A stretch of 64,000 nt of DNA from Flavobacterium sp. (lineage in GTDB: Bacteria; Bacteroidota; Bacteroidia; Flavobacteriales; Flavobacteriaceae), in assembly GCF_013823965.1 (NCBI RefSeq), contig NZ_PNNA01000095.1, positions 54,854-118,853 of the forward strand, given 5' to 3'. Below are positions 25,211 through 33,286 of this stretch, one piece after another. The translations under genes were made by a program, and so were the position numbers. How positions within the stretch are numbered: position 1 is the stretch's first letter; each line of letters starts with the position of its first letter. The notes under the pieces were generated by a model that did no database searches, had not been told where the DNA came from, and was given only the letters and a program-made list of their open reading frames with translations.

Positions 25211-26353
25211 ATGAAAATCTACAAAAGTTTATTAATAATTGCCCTGATTTTTTTGGAGTTTGGATGTTCTGCAATGAAAAAAAATATCTTGCAGGAGACA
25301 TTGGCTTCTGCTAATCCGAAGATAAAAAAGGTGATGTCAAATCCTGAAGCATTCGAGCTTCAAATTATTTATACCCAGATTTTAAGGGACAAAAACAACA
25401 AAGTAAGTTTTAAAGATTTTACTTATCGTTTGAATGCCGAGAACTACTTTTATCCGGCAAGTACGGTCAAATTTCCTATCGCGGTTTTAGCTTTGGAAAA
25501 GTTGAACACCATTGAAAATACTTCAAAAGACACTGAATATGTCATCGAAGGAAAGCCTGAAAAACTTCGATTTTCGGAAGAAATTTCTAAAATTTTTGCG
25601 GTTAGCAGCAACGAAGCCAGTACTAATTTGTTGGAATTTATTGGGTTTGACTATTTGAATGAAAGTATGAAAGCCAAAGGACTATCGCCTTTTAGGGTTT
25701 CAAATAGAGTGAGTGCTCCAGATGCGGGAAACCCAATTACAAAACCGATTACACTTTATAAAGACGATAATACCGTTGTGATTTTGCCTGAAATTCATAA
25801 CAAACCCAGTGTTCCTTTGACGATGAATAAACTGAAAAAAGGAATTGGATACATGAAAGAGGACAACTTGGTTAATGAGCCATTTGATTTTTCGAACAAG
25901 AATTATTTCCCGCTGGAAACGCTTCAGAATACAATGAAAAGAATTGTTTTTCCGGAAGCATTCAAAGAATCGGAACGGTTTAATTTGACCGAAAAAGAAA
26001 GGGAATTTATCTTGTATTCGATGCAAAATGTTCCCAAAAATGCGGGTTATGATCCTGCTATTTATCATGATGGCTATTGCAAGTTTTTTATGTTTGGAGA
26101 CACAAAAGAAAATATTCCGGCCAATATTAAAATTTACAATAAACCGGGCGATGCTTATGGAACTTTGATTGATTGCGCTTATATTGTTGATGCAGCCAAT
26201 AAAGTTGAGTTTATGGTTTCGGCTACTCTTTTGGTCAATAATGACGGAGTTTTCAATGATGATAAATATGAATATGAAACAATAGGTTTGCCTTTTCTGG
26301 GAGAACTTGGAAGGCAACTTTACGCAAAAAACTTGCAAAGTAAATCCAAATAA
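25211..26353 (+). CDS. Beta-lactamase-fold serine hydrolase lipoprotein
   Basis: A 380-aa lipoprotein (lipobox LEFGC, Cys19). The hydrolase domain has the serine penicillin-recognising S-x-x-K motif in YPASTVKFPIAVLAL (S84, K87), an S-x-N motif in AVSSNEAS (S132-N134), and KPG at 311-313 where class A enzymes have K-T-G or K-S-G. The nearest known fold is class A beta-lactamase. The altered third motif and extra length (about 380 against 290) make a true beta-lactamase doubtful. A periplasmic cell-wall peptidase or amidohydrolase is as likely. It starts 15 bp after ung. Confidence 0.75.
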   Translation: MKIYKSLLIIALIFLEFGCSAMKKNILQETLASANPKIKKVMSNPEAFELQIIYTQILRDKNNKVSFKDFTYRLNAENYFYPASTVKFPIAVLALEKLNTIENTSKDTEYVIEGKPEKLRFSEEISKIFAVSSNEASTNLLEFIGFDYLNESMKAKGLSPFRVSNRVSAPDAGNPITKPITLYKDDNTVVILPEIHNKPSVPLTMNKLKKGIGYMKEDNLVNEPFDFSNKNYFPLETLQNTMKRIVFPEAFKESERFNLTEKEREFILYSMQNVPKNAGYDPAIYHDGYCKFFMFGDTKENIPANIKIYNKPGDAYGTLIDCAYIVDAANKVEFMVSATLLVNNDGVFNDDKYEYETIGLPFLGELGRQLYAKNLQSKSK

Positions 26354-26390
26354 ATTTGGGTTAGATGTCTATGCGAAACTAACCCAAATT
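26353..26390. terminator. Bidirectional terminator overlapping two gene ends
   Basis: AATTTGGGTTAG and CTAACCCAAATT form a perfect 12-bp stem around a 14-base loop. The left arm begins at the stop of the serine hydrolase gene. The right arm includes the final codons and stop of the convergent GNAT gene, so the stem is partly protein-coding. Confidence 0.6.
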
Positions 26391-26915
26391 ATAATTTTCA
26401 TTTTCCAATTGATACCAATTCCACGAAACTCCATCTTCAAGATATTGTTCTGTCATTTGCATTCCAATTTTTTGAAGAATTTTATTCGAAGCGGCATTGT
26501 TTGTATGAGCTGCGGCTTCCATAGTTTTGATATTCATCGTTTCGAAAGCATATTTTAACCAAGTAAAAGTTGCTTCGCTAGCGTATCCTTTTCCCCAGAA
26601 TTTTTCGTCCAATCGATAACCGATATCGTAAAAATTAACTTTGTTGTTAACCACTTCGGTATTGTATTTTAATCCAGCCCAACCAACAAATTCATTGGTT
26701 TCTTTCAAAATCATGGCAAATCTGCCAATGCCATTGTCAATATATTGTTTTCTGACAGAGGCAATGATTTCAATAGTTTCCTCGATTTTTTGAACAGGTT
26801 TATTCCACAAGTATTGGTGAACCTTGAGATTGCTGTCCATGGCAAAAAAAGCCTCTGCATCAGAAAGTTGTAGTTCACGAAGGATGAGTCTGTCGGTTTC
26901 GAGGATTAAATTCAT
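26379..26915 (-). CDS. GNAT acetyltransferase, RimJ/RimL-like
   Basis: A 178-aa GNAT-family N-acetyltransferase. It starts with the family opening LILETDRLILRELQLSD, has a VGWAGLKY beta strand, the acetyl-CoA binding segment GYRLDEKFWGKGYASEATFTWL (R/Q-x-x-G-x-G/A type) and AAAHTNNAASNKILQKIG. It resembles RimJ/RimL ribosomal-protein acetyltransferases, but members act on many amines, so no substrate is assigned. It starts 3 bp after the nucleoside phosphorylase and is probably cotranscribed. Confidence 0.9.
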   Translation of the reverse strand: MNLILETDRLILRELQLSDAEAFFAMDSNLKVHQYLWNKPVQKIEETIEIIASVRKQYIDNGIGRFAMILKETNEFVGWAGLKYNTEVVNNKVNFYDIGYRLDEKFWGKGYASEATFTWLKYAFETMNIKTMEAAAHTNNAASNKILQKIGMQMTEQYLEDGVSWNWYQLENENYNLG

Positions 26916-26918
26916 GAA

Positions 26919-27785
26919 TTATTCTGCTAATTTTCCCAAAGCATAAGCTATCAATTCATCAACAGCTTTGTATGGATCTTCGCTAAAAGTTCCGTTGGCA
27001 CGATTGGCAATGATGGCGTTTAACGATAAACAATTGTGTCCCAAAAGTTTTCCAAGTCCATAAATGGCACCTGTTTCCATTTCGAGATTGGTCATTCGAG
27101 TGCCATTGTAATTGAAACTGTCCATTTTAGAATTCAGGTTTTCGTCTTGAATGTTCAAACGCAAAACTCTTCCTTGTGGCCCATAAAAACCTCCGGCAGT
27201 TCCCGTGATTCCTTTGAAAATTCGGTCACTTTCCATTCGTTTTTCCAGTTTTTCGGAACAAGAAATTACGTAAGGACGTCCTTTTCTCAAATCCCAATTG
27301 GTGTGTTTGATAAAGGCATCTTCCATTTCAATTTCCGAGATTTCGTCAATCAAGTAGGAGCGAAGCATATTGTCCAATCCCAATCCAAATTTGCCCATCA
27401 CAAAACTATCCACGGGAATATCGGCTTGTAACGAACCTGATGTCCCAATGCGGATAATATTTAGCGAAGTAAGATTTTCTTTTGGTGCTCTGGTTTTTAA
27501 ATCGATGTTGACCAATGCGTCCAATTCGTTCATCACAATGTCAATGTTATCGGGACCAATTCCGGTTGACATTACCGTAATTCTTTTTCCTTTAAAAATC
27601 CCGGTTTGGGTTTTGAATTCTCTTTTTTGGGTCGAAAATTCGATGCTGTCAAAGAATTGCGTGATTTTTTCGACACGATTTTGATCACCCACAAAGATGA
27701 TGTCGTGTGCAATATGTTCTGGTAGTAAGTTCAAATGATACACACTCCCGTCTGGGTTGAGTATCAATTCTGATGATTGTATCAT
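26919..27785 (-). CDS. Nucleoside phosphorylase (uridine phosphorylase-like)
   Basis: A 288-aa protein of the PNP/UDP phosphorylase superfamily. The phosphate-binding region appears as IIRIGTSGSLQADIPVDSFV, and the nucleoside-binding region as MTNLEMETGAIYGLGKLLGH with the conserved Met-Glu. It would cleave nucleosides with phosphate to base and pentose-1-phosphate for salvage. The uridine-phosphorylase type is the best guess, but flavobacterial members vary. A CAAAG-word repeat lies just upstream. Confidence 0.88.
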   Translation of the reverse strand: MIQSSELILNPDGSVYHLNLLPEHIAHDIIFVGDQNRVEKITQFFDSIEFSTQKREFKTQTGIFKGKRITVMSTGIGPDNIDIVMNELDALVNIDLKTRAPKENLTSLNIIRIGTSGSLQADIPVDSFVMGKFGLGLDNMLRSYLIDEISEIEMEDAFIKHTNWDLRKGRPYVISCSEKLEKRMESDRIFKGITGTAGGFYGPQGRVLRLNIQDENLNSKMDSFNYNGTRMTNLEMETGAIYGLGKLLGHNCLSLNAIIANRANGTFSEDPYKAVDELIAYALGKLAE

Positions 27786-27798
27786 TATTTATATTTTA

Positions 27799-27839
27799 CC
27801 GCAAAGGCGCAAAGTTTTATCGCAAAGCGCACAAAGCTC
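27799..27839. repeat. GCAAAG-word intergenic repeat
   Basis: CCGCAAAGGCGCAAAGTTTT, CGCAAAGCGC and ACAAAGCTC repeat the GCAAAG word four times in about 40 bases. Similar in style to 24421-24501. Confidence 0.45.
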
Positions 27840-27861
27840 ATTAGTATTATTATTTTTTAAT

Positions 27862-27890
27862 CTGAAAACTGAAAACTGAGACTGCCAACT
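27862..27890. repeat. ACTG-word intergenic repeat
   Basis: CTGAAAACTGAAAACTGAG then ACTGCCAACT: three closely spaced ACTG words immediately downstream of the SUI1 gene. Part of the CAGT/ACTG group seen elsewhere in the window. Confidence 0.4.
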
Positions 27891-27893
27891 TAT

Positions 27894-28223
27894 TTACCCT
27901 CCAACTCGTTTTACTTTAAAGCCTTTTTCTTTGAGTATTTGCATGATTTTGTCGCGATAATCTCCTTGAATGATTATGGAATCATCCTTGAAAGTTCCGC
28001 CAACGCTCAATTTGGTTTTGATTTCTTTGGCCAGAATTTTAAAATCTTCGTCCGTTCCTTCGTAGCCTTCGATTATGGTGGTGGCTTTTCCTTTTCGCTT
28101 TTCGAATTTGCAAATCATCGGTTCTTTTTGAATAAAAAGCACGTGATCTTCTTCTTGAACTTCTTCAGGTTCCGATTCGATGTGGTCGGGAAATAAATTT
28201 TTCAATTGCTCTTGTAAGTCCAT
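27894..28223 (-). CDS. SUI1/eIF1-family translation factor
   Basis: The start was moved to the ATG at 28223 (MDLQEQLKNLFPDH), giving 109 aa. The 14-residue extension in the ORF track has no family support and lies next to a terminator. The SUI1 domain (about 35-105) shows KRKGKATTIIEGYEGTDEDF, the LSVGGTFKDDSIIIQGDY core and a closing ILKEKGFKVKRVGG, as in bacterial YciH. YciH-type proteins bind the small ribosomal subunit and affect start-site fidelity or stress translation. It lies downstream of the oxygenase, separated from it by a terminator-like hairpin. Confidence 0.9.
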   Translation of the reverse strand: MDLQEQLKNLFPDHIESEPEEVQEEDHVLFIQKEPMICKFEKRKGKATTIIEGYEGTDEDFKILAKEIKTKLSVGGTFKDDSIIIQGDYRDKIMQILKEKGFKVKRVGG

Positions 28224-28242
28224 ATTTAAAGTATAAAAACCT

Positions 28243-28274
28243 AAAAAGACATCAAGTAAACTCAATGTCTTTCT
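28243..28274 (-). terminator. Terminator after 2-oxoglutarate oxygenase gene
   Basis: AAAAGACAT and ATGTCTTT can pair around the loop, with A-rich sequence on the left that becomes a U-tract on the minus strand. Confidence 0.5.
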
Positions 28275-28293
28275 TACTTTATAAAGTTATAAA

Positions 28294-29244
28294 TTATTTT
28301 TTGATTAATCCTAAATCTACCAATCTTTCGTACAAGTAATCTCCGGCTGTAATGTCCTCGAATTTCTTAGGGTTTTCAGCATCGATGCAATTTTCCAGGC
28401 AATCCAATTTCATGTCGCTCACGGGATGCATAAAAAACGGAATGGAATAACGTGAAGTTCCCCATAATTCCCTTGGTGGATTCACCACTTGGTGGATGGT
28501 GGATTTCAATTTATTGTTGGTGTGACGCGACAACATATCGCCTACATTTATGACTAATTCGTCTGGTTGTGCAATGGCGTCAATCCATTCTCCATCGTGA
28601 TTTTGAACTTGCAATCCACGACCTTGGGCACCCATCAAAAGGGTAATCAAATTGATGTCGCCATGCGCTGCGGCACGAATCGCATTTTCAGGTTCAGAAG
28701 TTATGGGTGGATAATGAATTGGACGTAAAATAGAATTGCCTTCTTTGGCATATTCATCAAAATAAAATTCGTCCAAGCCAAGGTGTAAAGCTAAAGCTCT
28801 AAGTACATAAACTCCTGTTTTTTCTAGCATTTGGTAGGCTTCTTTCCCTACAATGTTAAAACGGGGCAATTCTTTTACTTCTACATTGTCAGGATATTCT
28901 GCAGCGTGTTTGGAGTCTTTCTCGACATATTGGCCAAAGTGCCAAAACTCTTTTAAATCCCCTTCTTTTCTGCCTTTGGCGTGTTCTTTTCCAAAAGAAA
29001 CATAGCCTCTTTGTCCTCCAATTCCGGGAATTTCATAACCGTGTTTGGTTTCTAATGGCAATGCGAAAAAGTTTCTTATTTCGCCATACAATTCTTCGAC
29101 TAATTGGTCGTCTAAAAAATGCCCTTTTAAGGCAACGAATCCAATTTCTTCAAAGGCACTTCCGATTTCATTTACAAATTTTTGTTTACGTTTCGGGTCA
29201 TCCGAAAGGAAATCACGCAAGTCAACACTAGGAATGTTTTGCAT
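28294..29244 (-). CDS. 2-oxoglutarate/Fe(II) oxygenase, isopenicillin N synthase-like
   Basis: The ATG at 29244 (MQNIPSVDLRDFL) gives 316 aa. The longer track start (29295) overlaps a promoter -7 match and lacks family similarity. The protein has the DIOX_N region and the iron-binding facial triad: H-x-D in AAHGDINLITLL and the distal His in NKLKSTIHQVVNPP. The 2-oxoglutarate-binding R-x-S is in SRYSIPFFMHP. It is a soluble dioxygenase or oxidase of unknown substrate. Similar proteins are widespread in Bacteroidota outside antibiotic clusters, so no antibiotic role should be inferred. Confidence 0.9.
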   Translation of the reverse strand: MQNIPSVDLRDFLSDDPKRKQKFVNEIGSAFEEIGFVALKGHFLDDQLVEELYGEIRNFFALPLETKHGYEIPGIGGQRGYVSFGKEHAKGRKEGDLKEFWHFGQYVEKDSKHAAEYPDNVEVKELPRFNIVGKEAYQMLEKTGVYVLRALALHLGLDEFYFDEYAKEGNSILRPIHYPPITSEPENAIRAAAHGDINLITLLMGAQGRGLQVQNHDGEWIDAIAQPDELVINVGDMLSRHTNNKLKSTIHQVVNPPRELWGTSRYSIPFFMHPVSDMKLDCLENCIDAENPKKFEDITAGDYLYERLVDLGLIKK

Positions 29245-29292
29245 AGTATAATTTAATTTAAACTTAAAAAAGGTTGTTAAACCTCGAACCAA

Positions 29293-29300
29293 CAAATATA
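29293..29300 (-). promoter_or_regulatory. -7 element of oxygenase gene
   Basis: TATATTTG on the minus strand, about 48 bases before the chosen ATG, fits TAnnTTTG. It supports the shorter start. Confidence 0.4.
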
Positions 29301-29378
29301 AAGAATAATTTTAAATTTGGATTTTAAAAGCAAAAATATAATTTATGCCATAATAGTTTTAGAAAAGGATTTAAAGCC

Positions 29379-29410
29379 AAAAAAATCCGCTTTGTTTTAC
29401 AAAACGGATT
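29379..29410 (-). terminator. Terminator after hybrid kinase gene
   Basis: AATCCG and CGGATT, with an inner TTTGT/ACAAA stem, form a long hairpin. A seven-A run on the left gives a U-tract on the minus strand. It closely resembles the terminator at 33231-33262. Confidence 0.7.
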
Positions 29411-29481
29411 CCTGCTAGAGGTGTGCCATTTGAATGTATTTGCAATGTCATTGCCTTGAAACCCTTCAACGAATTATTTTA

Positions 29482-32400
29482 TCAAGAAAAATATTTTTGT
29501 AAAAGTGTTAAAAATTCATGTTTGTCTATGGGTTTTGAAATGTGATCATTGCATCCTGCATTAATTGCCTTTTGTATATCATTGCTTAGTCCATTGGCTG
29601 TTTGCGCAATGATGATGACATCTTTATTAAATTTTCTAATTTCTTGAGTCGCTTCATAACCATCTTTTATAGGCATTTTTATATCCATTAATATCAAATC
29701 AATATCGGGATTATTGCTGCAAACGGTGATGACTTCGGCTCCATTGGAAACGTTCAGGGTTTGCTTGCTAAATGGTTGAACCACTTTGTTGATAAAAAGT
29801 TTTGATATTTCGTCATCTTCAGCAATGAGAATTTTTAGCTTTTTGAGATGACTTACTATTTCATTGTCTATTTTACGGTTTTGATTATTGGTTTTTTTAT
29901 TTAATTTATTGTCGTATGGAATGGTAAAATAAAAAGTGCTTCCTTTTCCTGGTTCACTGTCCATCCAGATTTTTCCACCAAGCATTTCAACAAAAGCTTT
30001 TGAAATGGACAACCCTAATCCGGCACCTTGAATGGCTTTTTTGTCATCAATATCAGCTTGTATGAATCGCTCAAATACTGCATTTTGTCTGTTTTTTGGA
30101 ATTCCAATACCGGTATCGCTAACAAAAAATTCCAGGTATTTTCCCTTTTTTATGTATCCAAATTCTATTACGCCTTCATTAGAATATTTAACGGCATTTT
30201 TAACCAGATTGATGAGAATTGCAAAGACTTTTTCACGATCTGTTTTGATGATTGAATCTACCGATGTCAAATTTTTGATACAGGACAACTTCATTCCCTT
30301 GATTTCCACTTCTGGCTTAAAGAAGGTGTAGATGTAATCAATTTGATCATTTATGTTGGATTCCGTCATTTTCACTTTCATGAGTCCGGATTCGATTTTA
30401 GATATGTCGATAATGTCGTTGATTATATTGAGCATTCTGGTACCACTTTTTTCTATGATGTCAATATATTCTTTCTGTTCTTCGCCGGATAACATTGGGT
30501 CTTTGAGCAGTCCTGCAAAACCCAGAATACCGTTCATTGGAGTGCGTATTTCGTGACTCATGTTTGCAAGAAAGGATGTTTTTAGCTTATCGCTTTCTTC
30601 CGCATGATTTTTGGCGATTATTAATTCTTCATTTAAGTGTTTGTATTCTAGATTTTGTGCTTCAATTTTATTGTTTTTTTCTTCCAGCAAAAGGTCTGTT
30701 TCTTTACGATACGTGATGTCTTCCTTTATGGCAATAAAATGTGTGGTTTCTCCTTTTGCGTTTGTGATGGGGGAAATACTTGCAGCTTCCCAATAAAATT
30801 CCCCATTTTTTCTCTTATTAAGAAATTCCCCTCTCCAGTCTCCGCCTTTACTTACTATATCCCATAATTCCTTATATTCCTCCGGTTTGGTATACCCCGA
30901 TTTTAAAACTCGAGGATTTTGTCCAATGACATCTTCCAAATTATAACCCGTAGTTTCCACAAATTTTGGATTCACATATTCGATTTTCCCTGTAGTATCG
31001 GTGATAACAATGGTTGTTGGACTTTGTTCTACGGCTTGCGAAAGTTTGCGTAGTTTTTCTTCTACTTCTCTGCTTTCCGTGATATCTTCGATCATGCAAA
31101 GATGTTTGGTATGGATTTCATTATTGATAGATATGGGAGTCACGGTCATGTTGATCCAAACAATAGTATTATCGGGTTTTATATAGCGTTTTTTCATTTG
31201 GAATCCAGGAATTTTCCCTGAATTCATGAGCGCCATATTATCCAAGTCTTCCTGAACATCTTCAGGATGCGTGATGGACATCCAGTCAATGGTAGCCATT
31301 TGTTCGATTGTTCTGCCCACAATTTGGGCAAACATTTGATTTACTTCATAGATATGGCCTGTATTTGAATCGACCAAGGCAATGCCCATGGGAGTTTCAT
31401 TAAATATGGTTTTAAATCGTTTTTCACTCTCGCGTAATGCTAGTTCAGATAGCTTCCTTTGTGTAATATCCCGACCAATCCCCATTATTCCCGTCACTTG
31501 GGATTTGTTGTCATAAAGCGGTGTTTTTATGGTTTCAACCAACTCGACATGGCCATCACTTGCAAAGGTTAATTCTTCTTCATTCATGATTGGTTTACCA
31601 GCTTCCATGGCAATTCTATCATTTTTTCTAAAGAAGTCAGCTAATTCTTTGTCAAAAAAATCATAATCTGTTTTTCCGATAATATATTCTTTTGTGGATC
31701 CAGAAAGTTGTTCAAAACGGGTGTTGCATTCCAGATATACTCCATTTTTATCCTTTAACCAAACTAAATCGGGACTTCCAGAAATCATTCCTTTCAGTTT
31801 ATTTTCACTCTCTCTTAGTTTTTCTTCAGCTAACACGCGTTCAGTAATGTCTCGAAGTACTCCTTCGTGAAACAGGGTGTTTTTTGTTTTGTCGAAAGTT
31901 AACCATCCGTGGTCTTCCACCCATACTTCGGATCCGTCCTTTTTTTTCATCCGATAAACCCCTAATTCTTTTTCTTCTACTTGGAGTGCCACACTATCGC
32001 GATCGGATAGTTCAAAGTATAGTTGGGATTTTATATCGATGGCCATTAGTTCTTCTTTGCTGTCATATCCAAGTATTTTGACCATGGCGGGATTGACCTC
32101 AATAAATTTGCCTTCGTCGGTACTTTTATACACACCGTCAGGCATATTCTTGATTAAGTTTTTGTATTTTTTTTTGCTTTCTTTTATATTTGTTTCTGCT
32201 TGTTTGCGCATCAATGTGGTGCCAATATTGGAACAAATTCCTTCAAAAAAATGAATTTCCTCCTTGGTAAAAGCATTAGTTTCTTTGTGGTTGAGTTGCA
32301 GTGTGCCTACAATTTTATGGTTGGCCATAATGGGAATTATGGCAACGGAACCATATTTTGAATGAATACAAGTGTTTTTTGGGTTTAATTCAGTTTTCTT

Positions 32401-33006
32401 ATCCGTAAATAATTCCAATGAAGGAGAAGAATTATTGGTAACATAAGCTCCAGTTTTTGTGACTGATCCATTTTCTGGGTCAATTTTATCAAAAATAGCT
32501 AATGAACAACTACATTCCAGTTTATTGTTTCCCTCTCTTTTTTTGCAAGACAATTCATTTTCGTCATCTTCAAGGGATGAATTTTCCTTTTGGATACAAT
32601 TTTCCTGAAAACCAATTTGAGAATAATAAGGCGAATTATTATCTGTTTTGATGCAGATTCCAACGGCAGAAAATTTTTTTTCTGTTTGAATTAATTTAAG
32701 AACAGCATCAATAATTTTTTTTAGGCCAAGATTGCCGTTAAGCAAAACCAATATTTGATTGGAAAGAAATTGGAATTTACGGGTTTCCTCCTTCAATAAG
32801 ATTAGTTCATCGTGCTCTAATTCCAGTTTTTGAATAAGCTCCAATGTTGGCTCTTTAGAAAGTTTAGTTACTGTATTTTGGGACTCATAACCTAGCTTTT
32901 CAACACTAATTTCTTTTTTGTATAAATCTAGGATTGCATTATGCTTTTGCTGTAAATCCTGCAACTCCCATAAGAGTTCTTCTTTGGTTCTACTGTCAAT
33001 ATCCAT
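29482..33006 (-). CDS. Hybrid histidine kinase with cysteine-rich GAF, four PAS domains and receiver
   Basis: A 1174-aa hybrid sensor with no membrane helix, so probably cytoplasmic. Order: coiled coil (1-80); GAF (about 80-265) with Cys154, Cys165, Cys167 and Cys213, the last in NTCIHSKYGSVAIIPI; PAS domains near 280-390, 405-515, 530-645 and 655-770, each ending in a DIT-type PAC segment; HisKA with SFLANMSHEIRTPMNG (His818); HATPase with N937 and the SDTGIGIP and GAGLGLS boxes; receiver with D1064/D1065, phospho-acceptor D1108, T1136 and K1158. There is no output domain and no adjacent regulator, so its partner lies elsewhere. The cysteine pattern matches a GAF subtype known from redox- or heme-linked kinases. 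Confidence 0.93.
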   Translation of the reverse strand: MDIDSRTKEELLWELQDLQQKHNAILDLYKKEISVEKLGYESQNTVTKLSKEPTLELIQKLELEHDELILLKEETRKFQFLSNQILVLLNGNLGLKKIIDAVLKLIQTEKKFSAVGICIKTDNNSPYYSQIGFQENCIQKENSSLEDDENELSCKKREGNNKLECSCSLAIFDKIDPENGSVTKTGAYVTNNSSPSLELFTDKKTELNPKNTCIHSKYGSVAIIPIMANHKIVGTLQLNHKETNAFTKEEIHFFEGICSNIGTTLMRKQAETNIKESKKKYKNLIKNMPDGVYKSTDEGKFIEVNPAMVKILGYDSKEELMAIDIKSQLYFELSDRDSVALQVEEKELGVYRMKKKDGSEVWVEDHGWLTFDKTKNTLFHEGVLRDITERVLAEEKLRESENKLKGMISGSPDLVWLKDKNGVYLECNTRFEQLSGSTKEYIIGKTDYDFFDKELADFFRKNDRIAMEAGKPIMNEEELTFASDGHVELVETIKTPLYDNKSQVTGIMGIGRDITQRKLSELALRESEKRFKTIFNETPMGIALVDSNTGHIYEVNQMFAQIVGRTIEQMATIDWMSITHPEDVQEDLDNMALMNSGKIPGFQMKKRYIKPDNTIVWINMTVTPISINNEIHTKHLCMIEDITESREVEEKLRKLSQAVEQSPTTIVITDTTGKIEYVNPKFVETTGYNLEDVIGQNPRVLKSGYTKPEEYKELWDIVSKGGDWRGEFLNKRKNGEFYWEAASISPITNAKGETTHFIAIKEDITYRKETDLLLEEKNNKIEAQNLEYKHLNEELIIAKNHAEESDKLKTSFLANMSHEIRTPMNGILGFAGLLKDPMLSGEEQKEYIDIIEKSGTRMLNIINDIIDISKIESGLMKVKMTESNINDQIDYIYTFFKPEVEIKGMKLSCIKNLTSVDSIIKTDREKVFAILINLVKNAVKYSNEGVIEFGYIKKGKYLEFFVSDTGIGIPKNRQNAVFERFIQADIDDKKAIQGAGLGLSISKAFVEMLGGKIWMDSEPGKGSTFYFTIPYDNKLNKKTNNQNRKIDNEIVSHLKKLKILIAEDDEISKLFINKVVQPFSKQTLNVSNGAEVITVCSNNPDIDLILMDIKMPIKDGYEATQEIRKFNKDVIIIAQTANGLSNDIQKAINAGCNDHISKPIDKHEFLTLLQKYFS

Positions 33007-33230
33007 TTGTAAATTATATTTAGGTATAAATATAGGTTTATGGGGCTTTTAGAGTTGAAAATAAGTGGTTTTTGGCCACAATTTGGAACCGTCTTCAAAT
33101 GTAATGAATTAAGTGGTAGTTTTTTATAATTATTTAATAGTTTTTCTTGCCATAAACATTATTCATAACAAATAAATTTCTAGATAAATAATTTATAACA
33201 GAATTAGTTAATAAGGAGTTGATTTTAAAG

Positions 33231-33262
33231 AAAAATCCGTTCTGCTTTCACAAAACGGATTT
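33231..33262 (-). terminator. Terminator after lpdA
   Basis: AAATCCGT and ACGGATTT pair across a 14-base loop, with A-rich sequence on the left supplying the U-tract on the minus strand. The rest of the 33007-33286 gap is AT-rich with nothing else recognised. Confidence 0.65.
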
Positions 33263-33286
33263 ATGTATAAATATAAAATAGTTAAT

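Noticed and set aside
25700-26338. 212-aa minus-strand ORF
   Set aside because: Antisense to the serine hydrolase gene; composition looks like a reverse-strand shadow.
25211-26353. Antibiotic-resistance class A beta-lactamase
   Set aside because: The third active-site motif is KPG and the protein is too long; resistance cannot be claimed from the fold.
28294-29244. Isopenicillin N synthase in an antibiotic cluster
   Set aside because: Only the oxygenase fold is shared; no peptide synthetase or other biosynthetic genes are nearby.
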